From Pseudomonas mandelii (GTDB taxonomy: Bacteria > Pseudomonadota > Gammaproteobacteria > Pseudomonadales > Pseudomonadaceae), in assembly GCF_024138395.1 (NCBI RefSeq), contig NZ_JAMYDU010000004.1, positions 62,001-126,000 of the forward strand: a stretch of 64,000 nucleotides of DNA, written 5' to 3'. The notes under the pieces are model-generated. The model was not told where the DNA came from and did no database searches. It saw nothing but the letters and a program-made list of their open reading frames with translations. This document shows positions 1 through 8,029 of the stretch, piece after piece. The position numbers and the translations under genes are program-made. Position 1 is the first letter of the stretch. Each line of letters starts with the position of its first letter.

Positions 1-508
1 GCAAATCCCCCTCACCTCTTGTCTCATTCTGATACTGACACCCTTCGCCCGAGCAGAAGTGACAGTTGTCGAGGATCTGTCCAGCGACTTCGCTCAAACC
101 GCTCTTCGAGTATTCGATGCTCAGATGAATGGAGGGCGACCTAACGGACTTTTCCATGCCGAGGTCTCCCTGCTATCTGATGAGGCCTGGATGCTACCCA
201 TCAGCAGTTCTCGGTTGAGCCCAGGCAAGATCACACCTCGAACCCTGGACATGCCTGGCCTGCCGCCCTTCTTTCTGGTGGGTGACGATCCAAAGTCACT
301 GGCTTGGCTGCAGGAACGGGTCACAGTCCTGCGCGAGCTGGGTACGGTTGGCCTGGCTGTCGAAGTGGCTGATGTAAAAGCTCTGGCTCGGATTCGGGCA
401 GCCGCTCCCGGGATCACTATTCTCCCGCTCAATGGCAACAGCATCGCAACACGCTTGCAGATCAAGCATTACCCAGTCCTGGTCACTGCCACCTCGCTGG
501 AACAGTGA
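1..508 (+). CDS. Integrating conjugative element protein, PFL_4695 family (TIGR03765), 5' end outside window
   Basis: The frame is open from the first bases of the window, so the gene starts upstream. Bases 2-58 encode a hydrophobic stretch ending PFARA before EVTVVED, which looks like the end of a signal peptide with cleavage after the Ala. The GTG at 59 is therefore an internal codon and not the start. The mature part carries the family pattern PISSSRLSPG, FFLVGDDPKS and, near the C-terminus, KHYPVLVTATSLEQ. This family occurs in the conjugation gene block of ICEs related to PFGI-1/ICEclc, where it is thought to be a periplasmic transfer protein of unknown mechanism. No other ICE gene follows it in this window; a minus-strand TetR gene comes 66 bp later. 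It marks the left flank as conjugative-element DNA. Confidence 0.8.
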   Translation, partial: QIPLTSCLILILTPFARAEVTVVEDLSSDFAQTALRVFDAQMNGGRPNGLFHAEVSLLSDEAWMLPISSSRLSPGKITPRTLDMPGLPPFFLVGDDPKSLAWLQERVTVLRELGTVGLAVEVADVKALARIRAAAPGITILPLNGNSIATRLQIKHYPVLVTATSLEQ

Positions 509-574
509 ATCGAGGCAATGGCCTCCTACAGAACATCCTGCAAAAGTTTAGATTTTACAGGGGTGACCATCTCA

Positions 575-1219
575 TCAAGCGCCCTGCTTTTCTATTGCAT
601 CAAGGTATGCAACCAAGGCGCGTGGCGCCTCGTTTAGAATAAGCAAACTTTTAAAATTATCATTTTCAAATGCTGCGCGACAAAGACCAGCAGGTAACGC
701 CAACATTGCAACCGCATACACTTCACACATTTCAGTACTGACATTAGGAATGCGCAACATAACAACATGACTATAAATTTCTTTGAGCTGTACCTGTAAA
801 TCAGAAGCCTGAAGCTGGCCAGCAGAGAAATTCGGGCTGATCATATGCAGAAAATCAGGATTTTTCTCAACATACTCCAGCAATGGAAGTACTAAATGTT
901 TAACTGTATCCGCCGTACTAAATCCAATCCAGGTGGCGGGTTCAATAAGAAGAAGCTCACTGGCAATTTTGCCTAGCGCATCAATATGACGACGGCCCAA
1001 TGCGCTCAGTACCTCCTCCTTATCCCTAAAAAAATGATAAAGCGACCCAATGGAAGTACCCGCGTCCTTGGCAATACCATGCATGGTCAGACTGAGCACT
1101 CCTTTCCCCACCATGAGGCGTGCACATGCATCCAGAATCATCTCAACACGCTCATGGCCACGCATCTGTTGTGGACGACGTTTGGATCTCGGGGATGCGG
1201 ATGCCTGTGAGTCTGTCAT
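575..1219 (-). CDS. TetR/AcrR family transcriptional regulator
   Basis: A 214-residue protein with an N-terminal TetR helix-turn-helix at roughly residues 20-70. The recognition helix region reads GTSIGSLYHFFRDKEEVLSA. The C-terminal ligand domain matches nothing specific. I took the ATG at 1219, because the in-frame upstream codon at 1228 is TTG and lacks a better ribosome site. The gene is visibly more AT-rich than its neighbours, especially its 3' half, which suggests a separate origin. It lies between the ICE gene and an MFS transporter on the same strand, so local control of that transporter is possible. Its ligand is unknown. Confidence 0.85.
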   Translation of the reverse strand: MTDSQASASPRSKRRPQQMRGHERVEMILDACARLMVGKGVLSLTMHGIAKDAGTSIGSLYHFFRDKEEVLSALGRRHIDALGKIASELLLIEPATWIGFSTADTVKHLVLPLLEYVEKNPDFLHMISPNFSAGQLQASDLQVQLKEIYSHVVMLRIPNVSTEMCEVYAVAMLALPAGLCRAAFENDNFKSLLILNEAPRALVAYLDAIEKQGA

Positions 1220-1391
1220 GGTCTTCAAAATCGAGAGGGCTTTCCATTATGGCATGGCGTCCAGTCGATCACATCGTCGGCCAGGCAGGCAGCGAACAGG
1301 AAGCCTGCGGATCGCTACGCTCTCAGATCGTCGAAGGGCTTACTTGCGCATCAGTCATGTCAAACAGAGGGATGCCATTAAGCAAGCAGTA

Positions 1392-2600
1392 TCAATCGCG
1401 TATGCGGCCCATCCGCCAACATAGGCAGAGCACCACTAGAAACCCGCCTGCTGACATCAGTGCAGCACAGAGAAATATCGCAGCATAGCCAAAACCTGAG
1501 GCAACCAGGCCCATCACCGGGCCGGCGATCCCCACTGCAATGTCAAAAAATATTGAAAGGGCACTGAGCGCCGAGTTACGGTTCGCGGCCGGAGTGTTCG
1601 CCAATGTCTCCACGCCTAGCCCCGGATAAACCCATGACACTCCTATCCCGGTCAACGCCCCGCCGGCAATGGCCAGCGCAGGAGACGGCGCGAGCCATAT
1701 CAGCAGCATGCCCAAGGTCTGTACAAGCAGGCAGCCGCCCACCACCTTGTACCCTCTGAATCGCTGCAGTATTCCCGGCGACGATAATCGGGCAACGATA
1801 AAACCTGCCCCGAAGCCACTTAGACAGTAGGCGGAGTGATCCCAGCCCAGACTGTCGAAGTACAGTGCGATGAACGCCGTCAGCCCGCCAAATCCCACCG
1901 AGCTGCAAACCAGGACCAGGCCATTTGGCATGACGGCGAACAGGACTCGATAAAATGCCAGACGGGCGCCTGTCACTAATGGAGCTGACCGCTTGCCCAG
2001 AGCCAAAAGCAGGAACATCAGGCCAAGCAACACGGTGCTCAGCCCCACACTGGCGATACCCAACGAATTATGCAGAAGCACGCCCAGTGGCGCGCCAACA
2101 GCCGTACCGCCGTAAGCCGCTATTCCGTTCCACGACAGGACCTGTGCTGCCCGAGGGGCACCACATAACCCGATGGCCCAAGTGCAGCAGGGCGTGGAAA
2201 TCATGGCCGTGGACGCCCCCAACACCAACCTCCCCAGCAGTAATAGCGTCAGGCTCAACCAGGGTGGGGTGTGCAGGATAATGGCGAGCGCAGTCAGGGT
2301 GCCGCTCAACATCAAGCCACTGAACCCACAGACCACCGCGTATTTGGCACCCAGGCGATCGGCCACGCCACCGGCCAAGGGGCGGGTCAGGAGCGTCGCC
2401 AGGTACTGAGAGCTGATCACCACACCCGCGAAAACCGAGGTAAGGCCCAGGTCATTGAGGACGTAGCCCGGCAACACAGCAAGCGGCAAGCCACTGCATA
2501 CGTACGAGATAAAGTTGAAGCTGATAATGGACAGAATCAACCATTCACTACGGATTGCCTTGTCGCTGCCACGGCTCAAAACATCGATATCACCCATCAT
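1392..2600 (-). CDS. MFS transporter
   Basis: A 402-residue integral membrane protein with about twelve hydrophobic segments. The MFS loop 2-3 signature appears as RPLAGGVADRLGAKYAVV, near residues 73-90. It resembles the YfcJ/YhhS group of small-molecule or drug exporters. It starts 3 bp after the Cache-domain gene on the same strand, so the two are probably cotranscribed. Two adjacent ATGs (2600 and 2597) could serve as start. The substrate cannot be told from the sequence. The 1229-1391 stretch downstream holds no gene or clear terminator that I can see. Confidence 0.85.
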   Translation of the reverse strand: MMGDIDVLSRGSDKAIRSEWLILSIISFNFISYVCSGLPLAVLPGYVLNDLGLTSVFAGVVISSQYLATLLTRPLAGGVADRLGAKYAVVCGFSGLMLSGTLTALAIILHTPPWLSLTLLLLGRLVLGASTAMISTPCCTWAIGLCGAPRAAQVLSWNGIAAYGGTAVGAPLGVLLHNSLGIASVGLSTVLLGLMFLLLALGKRSAPLVTGARLAFYRVLFAVMPNGLVLVCSSVGFGGLTAFIALYFDSLGWDHSAYCLSGFGAGFIVARLSSPGILQRFRGYKVVGGCLLVQTLGMLLIWLAPSPALAIAGGALTGIGVSWVYPGLGVETLANTPAANRNSALSALSIFFDIAVGIAGPVMGLVASGFGYAAIFLCAALMSAGGFLVVLCLCWRMGRIRD

Positions 2601-2603
2601 TGA

Positions 2604-3461
2604 TCACTTGATTGCATAGCAGCCCACGGCGACGACGTACCCGTTCACCCGCTGCAGAAAAGTCCTCTTGTGTTCATTCTGCCCGGTCATAGGGTTGCGC
2701 CACTGATAGCTGATCTCCCCTGTTTCATGAGCGCTCATCTGCTTGAGAATATCCTCGCCAATAGGCTTGCCGTCGGTTGAGCGCAATGACTTGAAGTCGG
2801 TGCCGATCAGCCGGGGCGAAAAACCGTGAGCGACAAACCGCTGGGTTTTCAGGTCCACCACAAAGGCATAAAGATCATCCCGGGTGAGCTGTTTATCGTG
2901 CTGATTAATGAGGCCGAAGGTGGTTTTAGAGTCGTTGGAAACTTGCTTCGAGATTTGGCGCAGCAGTTGTTGTGCCTGTTCCGGGCTGGACCGTGGCATG
3001 TAGTAACCCACGGAGATCACCCGATCCTGCACACGCTGATAGAACACCCGTTTGCGCTCGACCTTGGCGTGTTGCCAGTTCCACCAGCGGTATTCGGCGC
3101 TATGCACAACGCCGTCATCCGGCTGTGAAATGGCTTGCTGGAATACAGCTTTGAGGTCGTCGTCCAGGAAACTGACCACCGGTTTGCCGACCAGTGAAAC
3201 TGAAGGCCCGCCGCTCGCAAGCATCACACCGGAGGTATCTACCACGTAGATGTACAGCTCACCATCGACATAGGCCCCCTGCCGGCTGAACTCGGCCAAC
3301 GCTGTGTCGCCCCTGGCTTTGTACTCGGCGACAGCTTTTGCCAGCAAGGCTTTGGCACGCTGGGTGTCGGCACCATAGGCCTCCGCTGGGGCTTGCTGAG
3401 CAACGCCGACAAGAGAGACAAAACACAGGCAAAGCACAGCGAAAGCTCGATAAAGGCCCAT
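2604..3461 (-). CDS. Secreted Cache-domain protein
   Basis: A 285-residue protein with a signal peptide (MGLYRAFAVLCLCFVSLVGV, cleavage near AQQ). It has two tandem Cache-like repeats. The first spans about residues 65-165 and contains RKRVFYQRVQDRVISVGYYM; the second spans about 200-285 and contains HKRTFLQRVNGYVVAVGCY. Cache domains bind small ligands in the periplasm. No transmembrane anchor, kinase or methyl-accepting domain follows, so this is a stand-alone periplasmic binding or sensing protein. Start 3461 is preferred over an upstream in-frame start, because a GAGGAA ribosome site lies 8 bp before it and the signal peptide begins there. It is probably cotranscribed with the MFS gene. 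Confidence 0.75.
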   Translation of the reverse strand: MGLYRAFAVLCLCFVSLVGVAQQAPAEAYGADTQRAKALLAKAVAEYKARGDTALAEFSRQGAYVDGELYIYVVDTSGVMLASGGPSVSLVGKPVVSFLDDDLKAVFQQAISQPDDGVVHSAEYRWWNWQHAKVERKRVFYQRVQDRVISVGYYMPRSSPEQAQQLLRQISKQVSNDSKTTFGLINQHDKQLTRDDLYAFVVDLKTQRFVAHGFSPRLIGTDFKSLRSTDGKPIGEDILKQMSAHETGEISYQWRNPMTGQNEHKRTFLQRVNGYVVAVGCYAIK

Positions 3462-3551
3462 TGTTGTTATTCCTCTGGTGATCTTTCTGTTTTCACAATG
3501 GACAGGAGCAACCATGGGGGCTGCCTGGTCATGCGGTCCGTGATGGTTGAT

Positions 3552-4412
3552 TTAGTCACCCAGGCGAAGGTCCACCGTCAGATTGTCGATAAGCCGCGTT
3601 TTACCGATGCGCGCCGCCACCAGAATCACAAAATGAGTATCGGTGCTTGTCACAGGATTTAAATTCCGGGCATTCCTGACTTCAAAGTATTCCAGCTGAA
3701 AACCGGCGTCGCTTATACGTTGATGACATTCAATCAACTGGCGCTCAGCCACCCGCTTCTCAACCTGGATAGACGCCGCCATGTGTTGCAGGCATGCATG
3801 AAGAACCGGGGCAACTGCACGTTCTCGATCGCTCAGATAACCGTTACGGGACGATAATGCCAAACCATCGGCGGCACGAATGGTCGGAGCAGCGACAATG
3901 TCGATCGTCATATTGAGATCCCTGACCATCGAACGAATGACTGCCAGCTGTTGATAGTCCTTCTCCCCGAAAACCGCTACGTCGGGCTGAACAATATTCA
4001 GCAATTTGACGACGACTGTGGCCATGCCATCGAAGTGACCTGGGCGCGCCGCACCGCACAGGCCTTCAGATACTTTTGGCACACTGACAATGGCCTGGTT
4101 GAGCATTCCTTCGGGATAGATCTGTTCGACAGCAGGGGCAAACAGCGCATCACAGCCAGCGTTGACCAATCTCTCTCGATCCGCATCGGGTGTCCGGGGA
4201 TAGTTGGCCAGATCCTCATTCGCCCCGAACTGGAGTGGATTGACGAAGATGCTGGCGACGACATAGTCAGCTCGCTGCTTGGCCCAATGGACCAAGGCAA
4301 TATGACCGTCATGCAAATTGCCCATGGTTGCCACCAGGGCGACTTTCTTATTTTCACTGCGCGCGCGGGTTACCAGCGCGCGAAGTGCACTCACTGTATC
4401 GACTGTCTGCAC
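3552..4412 (-). CDS. panC: Pantothenate synthetase (extra copy)
   Basis: A 286-residue protein that condenses pantoate and beta-alanine with ATP to give pantothenate, the precursor of CoA. The nucleotidyltransferase signature MGNLHDGH is at residues 30-37. Other family motifs visible are [20 protein letters not shown] and [13 protein letters not shown]. Length is normal for PanC. It is the last gene of a minus-strand operon of acyl-CoA dehydrogenases and a peroxidase, 3 bp after the peroxidase. The usual panB partner is absent, so it is not the housekeeping locus. Inference: it raises CoA supply for a CoA-hungry pathway. Confidence 0.9.
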   Translation of the reverse strand: MQTVDTVSALRALVTRARSENKKVALVATMGNLHDGHIALVHWAKQRADYVVASIFVNPLQFGANEDLANYPRTPDADRERLVNAGCDALFAPAVEQIYPEGMLNQAIVSVPKVSEGLCGAARPGHFDGMATVVVKLLNIVQPDVAVFGEKDYQQLAVIRSMVRDLNMTIDIVAAPTIRAADGLALSSRNGYLSDRERAVAPVLHACLQHMAASIQVEKRVAERQLIECHQRISDAGFQLEYFEVRNARNLNPVTSTDTHFVILVAARIGKTRLIDNLTVDLRLGD

Positions 4413-4415
4413 CGC

Positions 4416-4967
4416 TTACGCCTCTTTGGCCAGCTGCGTATTTATCGCATCAAGCAACCGAGGATCATCCGCTGCAACGTCCGGAGCGAAACGAGCGACC
4501 ACCGTGCCGTGACGATCGATCAGAAATTTTTCGAAATTCCACAGCACGTCAGTGGTGCTGGCGGACTCGATGCCATATCCCTTCAGCCGCTCACGGAACG
4601 GGCCTTCACCGATGGCTTCAGGTTGCGAGGTCGTCAGTTCGGTGTAGAGAGCGTGCCGATCCGCGCCGACAACCGAGATTTTCGAGAACAACGGAAAATG
4701 AATGTCATAGTTCACCGAACAGAACTCAACGATTTCTGCGTCGCTACCCGGCTCCTGTTCCTTGAAGTTATTGGCAGGGAAACCCAGCACTTCAAGCCCC
4801 TGGGATTTTTTACTTTGGTACAGCTTTTCCAGCCCCTCATATTGCGGGGTCAGGCCGCATTTTGAAGCAACGTTGACCACCAGCAGGACTTTGCCCCGAT
4901 AGTCGCCAAGGCTGCTGGAGCTTCCATCAATCTGTTTCAAAGGAATGTCGTAAAGGGAGTTACTCAT
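4416..4967 (-). CDS. Glutathione peroxidase family thiol peroxidase
   Basis: A 183-residue protein of the GPx (thioredoxin) fold that reduces peroxides or lipid hydroperoxides with thiols. The peroxidatic Cys is C37 in NVASKCGLTPQYEGLEKLY, and the conserved WNFEKF motif is present. The second conserved box reads GFPANNFKEQEPGSD. The usual form is GFPCNQF, so the Gln of the catalytic tetrad is Asn here and the frequent resolving Cys is Ala. Another Cys remains in EFCSVNYDIHFPLF. It sits between an acyl-CoA dehydrogenase and panC in the operon. It may protect against peroxide from flavin or P450 uncoupling. Confidence 0.85.
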   Translation of the reverse strand: MSNSLYDIPLKQIDGSSSSLGDYRGKVLLVVNVASKCGLTPQYEGLEKLYQSKKSQGLEVLGFPANNFKEQEPGSDAEIVEFCSVNYDIHFPLFSKISVVGADRHALYTELTTSQPEAIGEGPFRERLKGYGIESASTTDVLWNFEKFLIDRHGTVVARFAPDVAADDPRLLDAINTQLAKEA

Positions 4968-4991
4968 CTGACTGCCTCATGCGGTAGTACT

Positions 4992-6116
4992 TCAAAGGGT
5001 ACGGCCGATAATTTCTTTCATGATTTCCGAAGTGCCGCCGTAGATCCGGGCAACGCGAGCATCTACCCAGGCACGGCTGATCTTGTATTCGCTCATGAAG
5101 CCGTAACCGCCGTGCAGTTGCAGGAACTCATCAAGCAGTTTGCCCTGCATTTCCGAACCCAGCAGTTTGGCCATCGCGGCGATTTCAGGCGTCAATTCAC
5201 CGCGCATCACCTTGGCCAGGCAATCGTCGACGAACACCCGCAACATGGTGGCCTGGGCCTTGGCTTCAGCCAGTTTGAAACGGGTGTTCTGGAAGTCGAG
5301 AACCGGTTTGCCGAAGACCTTGCGCTCACGGGTGTAACCGATGGTTTCTTCCAGCAACGTGTCGATCGATTGAGCGGCGCGGATCGCGATAATCAAGCGT
5401 TCCCAGGCCAGTTGATGAGTCAGGTATTTGAACCCCATGCCCTCCTCGCCCAATCGATTGCCGACAGGCACCCGGACTTCATCAAAAAACAGTTCGGCGG
5501 TGTCTTGCCCTTTCAGGCCGATCTTTTCCAACAGACGTCCCTTGGCGAAGCCGGCACGCCCCTCCTCGACGCAGATCAAGGTCAGTTCTTTGGCCGCAGG
5601 GTCAATCTTGGTGGCGGTGACTACCAGGCCAGCATTGCCGCCGTTGGTGATAAAGGTCTTCTGGCCGTTGACGATGTAGTCATCACCGTCACGCCGCGCC
5701 GAAGTGCGCATGGCTCTCAGATCGCTGCCGATTCCCGGCTCGCTCATGGCGATCACGCCAATCAATTCGCCGCTGACCATACGCGGTAGCCATTGCTGCT
5801 TCTGCTCTTCGCTGCCGTAGGCCACGATATAAGGCGTCACGATTTCCGAGTGGGTGGTGAAACCCACGGCGGTGGCATTGGCTCGCGCCAGCTCTTCGAT
5901 CATCACCGCAGAGTGACCGAAGTCGCCTCCAGGACCGCCATATTCTTCGGGCACCGTGGAGCATAACAATCCGTTCTCTCCGGCCTTGAGCCAGACTTCC
6001 TTGGGAACGATGCCGTTCTTTTCCCACTCATGCAGGTAGGGCACGATTTCGCGGTCGACGAAACGGCGGGCCTGATCACGGAACATGTTGTGGTCTTCTC
6101 GAAATACGCCACGCAT
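4992..6116 (-). CDS. Acyl-CoA dehydrogenase
   Basis: A 374-residue FAD enzyme that introduces an alpha,beta double bond into an acyl-CoA. Visible family motifs are MSEPGIGSDLRAMRTSA (FAD/substrate loop), INGGNAG-type segments and the C-terminal RIYGGTSEIMKEIIGRTL. The MCAD-type catalytic Glu position is Gly (IYGGT). The LCAD/IVD-like helix G segment LEETIGYTRERKVFG carries the probable catalytic Glu instead. A GGAG ribosome site precedes the ATG at 6116. It follows the crotonase gene by 42 bp in the operon, which suggests beta-oxidation of a terpenoid-derived acid. The exact substrate is not evident. Confidence 0.88.
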   Translation of the reverse strand: MRGVFREDHNMFRDQARRFVDREIVPYLHEWEKNGIVPKEVWLKAGENGLLCSTVPEEYGGPGGDFGHSAVMIEELARANATAVGFTTHSEIVTPYIVAYGSEEQKQQWLPRMVSGELIGVIAMSEPGIGSDLRAMRTSARRDGDDYIVNGQKTFITNGGNAGLVVTATKIDPAAKELTLICVEEGRAGFAKGRLLEKIGLKGQDTAELFFDEVRVPVGNRLGEEGMGFKYLTHQLAWERLIIAIRAAQSIDTLLEETIGYTRERKVFGKPVLDFQNTRFKLAEAKAQATMLRVFVDDCLAKVMRGELTPEIAAMAKLLGSEMQGKLLDEFLQLHGGYGFMSEYKISRAWVDARVARIYGGTSEIMKEIIGRTL

Positions 6117-6158
6117 CTTGCTTACTCCAGATCGATTCTTGTTGTGGGCAATGGGTGA

Positions 6159-6959
6159 TCAGCGGTCCTGATAATCGGGATCGCGCTTGTCGACAAAAGC
6201 CGCCACCGCCTCTTGATGGTCTTCGGTGTGATGCGCCAGCGCCTGATACGCCGCAGACAATTCCAGCAGCGAATCGAGTCGCATATGTTGGCCTTCGCGT
6301 AGCAGGCGCTTGCACAGGCGCAACGCATGACCCGGGTTGCTGGCGATCCTCCGTGCCAGTGCTTGCGCTTGCGACTGGAGCGTTTCGTGGGTGCAGACTT
6401 GCTCTACCAGGCCCCATTCCAGCGCTTTTGCAGCATCGATAGCGTCACCGGTAAACGCCATAAGACTGGCTTTCGGAATGCCGATGATGCGCGGCAACAG
6501 CCAGGCGCCGCCGTCACCCGGAACAATGCCCAGGCGCACAAAACTCTCGGCGAAGATCGCCTTGGGCGCCGCCAGACGGATGTCGCACATGCAGGCCAGA
6601 TCGAGGCCGGCGCCAATCGCCGGGCCGTTCACCGCAGCGATCACCGGAATATCCAGCTCGTAAATCGCCAAGGGAATACGCTGAATGCCATCGCGGTAGG
6701 TATTGCGCAGTTCATAGGGCGAGCCGGCGAAGATGCCGCCGCGCTCGTGCATATCCTTGACGTTGCCGCCAGCACAGAACGCGCTGCCATTGCCCGTGAG
6801 CACCATCACCCGCGCCGACTTGTCGCGGCGCAGTTCGGCGCAGAGATCGACAAACTCCTGAATCTGCTCGGGCGTCGTCAGGGCATTGCGGGTATCGGGA
6901 TGGTTCATGCGCACAGTGACGATACCGCCCTCGCGCTCGATCTGAAGAAACGGGCTCAT
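6159..6959 (-). CDS. Enoyl-CoA hydratase/isomerase (crotonase) family
   Basis: A 266-residue crotonase-fold protein. The oxyanion-hole segments are GNGSAFCAGGNVKDM and AVNGPAIGAGLDLACMCDIR. The active-site stretch reads SFVRLGIVPGDGGAWLLPR. The first hydratase Glu (PE.xLG in classical enoyl-CoA hydratase) is not conserved, while an Asp occurs in PGDGG. That pattern resembles PaaG-like isomerases and dedicated crotonases more than a plain hydratase. It overlaps the upstream acyl-CoA dehydrogenase by 4 bp (ATGA), so the two are translationally coupled. The reaction (hydration, isomerisation or C-C hydrolysis of a ring intermediate) cannot be fixed from sequence. Confidence 0.85.
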   Translation of the reverse strand: MSPFLQIEREGGIVTVRMNHPDTRNALTTPEQIQEFVDLCAELRRDKSARVMVLTGNGSAFCAGGNVKDMHERGGIFAGSPYELRNTYRDGIQRIPLAIYELDIPVIAAVNGPAIGAGLDLACMCDIRLAAPKAIFAESFVRLGIVPGDGGAWLLPRIIGIPKASLMAFTGDAIDAAKALEWGLVEQVCTHETLQSQAQALARRIASNPGHALRLCKRLLREGQHMRLDSLLELSAAYQALAHHTEDHQEAVAAFVDKRDPDYQDR

Positions 6960-8029
6960 GCCGGATTACTCGCAGGACAGATTAAGGGTTGTTGGCCATG
7001 GCTGGTCAGCAACGGCCAGTATCCATCGCTGCCCCCCTGACAAACCCGGACGCCCAGACGTTGACTCCAAACGCTGGCCGAACCGAATTCGCTGCGCCAC
7101 GCCCACAACCTTCGTGTGAGTAAATGCAGGGGATATTCCTCGGTAAAGCCAATGGCTCCATGCACCGAATGGGCAATGCCGGCGCCAACACTGGCCGCTT
7201 CTGCCGTGCTGATTTTTGCGGCAGCAATGGTCAGCGCGGCGAGTCCGGAACGGGATTCTGCAAAGGCGGCCTCGGCGGCGATGCCGGCGGCGGCGGCCTG
7301 TTCAGCGAATACCGCCAATTGCTGTTGAATGGCCTGGAACGAACCAATGGCCTTCCCGAACTGTTTGCGTTCGCCGGCGTAGTTGGCGGTCATGTCCAAT
7401 AGCGCGTGCAATGCCCCGGCAGTCTGCGCCGCGCGCAGCATCGCGCCGCCCAGTTCCAGGACATTGGCGTCGAGCCCGCTGGGCAGCGGCGCTTGCGCCA
7501 GTACCTGGGCGCTGGTGAACCCCAGGTCATCCCGTGGTTCGCCCGCGACATTCAGGCTCAGCGTGAGCTCGCTGGCGGCACTGCGCTCAAGCAACACCAC
7601 ATGCGGAATGCCTGTTGCGCTATTGGCGATGGCGACAAACGCTTCAACATTGCGCCCCCAAGGGACGGAATAGGCGGTGCCATAAACGCGCTCGCCATCG
7701 AGTACTATATTGGCGTTAGCTGCCATGCTCAGGGCGCCTCCCTGCCCTTCCAGACCGGCCTTGCTCAGCAGCCAGTTGGCGAGCAAGGCCTCACCCAATG
7801 GTGCGGGCACTGAAAACCGCCCGGCGGCACGGACCAGCACATACATATCGGCCCAACTGGCTTCAGCGCCTCCCAGCGCTTCGGTGACACCCGCCTGGGT
7901 AAAGCCCGACTCGTCCAGCGCAGCCCATAACTCGGCCGGCCATTCGCCGCCTTCACAACCCATCACATAAGCCGGCGTCGCCAAATCGGCAAACAGGCGT
8001 TCAATCGTCGTTTCAAATATCTCGCGCAT
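6956..8029 (-). CDS. Acyl-CoA dehydrogenase, short partner subunit
   Basis: A 357-residue acyl-CoA dehydrogenase-like protein. It retains the ERKQFGKAIGSFQAIQQQLA segment and HGAIGFTEEYPLHLLTRR, but lacks the usual C-terminal GTSEI/GTREI box. Its coding start overlaps the stop of the 382-residue dehydrogenase by 1 bp (TAATG). Adjacent unequal pairs like this form alpha2beta2 heterotetramers in steroid degradation (FadE28-FadE29 type), where only one subunit carries the full catalytic set. I infer this is the partner subunit of such a pair, acting on a bulky polycyclic acyl-CoA. Family assignment is firm; the heteromer is inference. Confidence 0.82.
   Translation of the reverse strand: MREIFETTIERLFADLATPAYVMGCEGGEWPAELWAALDESGFTQAGVTEALGGAEASWADMYVLVRAAGRFSVPAPLGEALLANWLLSKAGLEGQGGALSMAANANIVLDGERVYGTAYSVPWGRNVEAFVAIANSATGIPHVVLLERSAASELTLSLNVAGEPRDDLGFTSAQVLAQAPLPSGLDANVLELGGAMLRAAQTAGALHALLDMTANYAGERKQFGKAIGSFQAIQQQLAVFAEQAAAAGIAAEAAFAESRSGLAALTIAAAKISTAEAASVGAGIAHSVHGAIGFTEEYPLHLLTRRLWAWRSEFGSASVWSQRLGVRVCQGGSDGYWPLLTSHGQQPLICPASNPA

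Noticed and set aside
59..61. GTG at 59 as start of the ICE gene
   Set aside because: The in-frame upstream codons encode a signal-peptide end with an Ala-x-Ala-like cleavage site, so the GTG is an internal Val.
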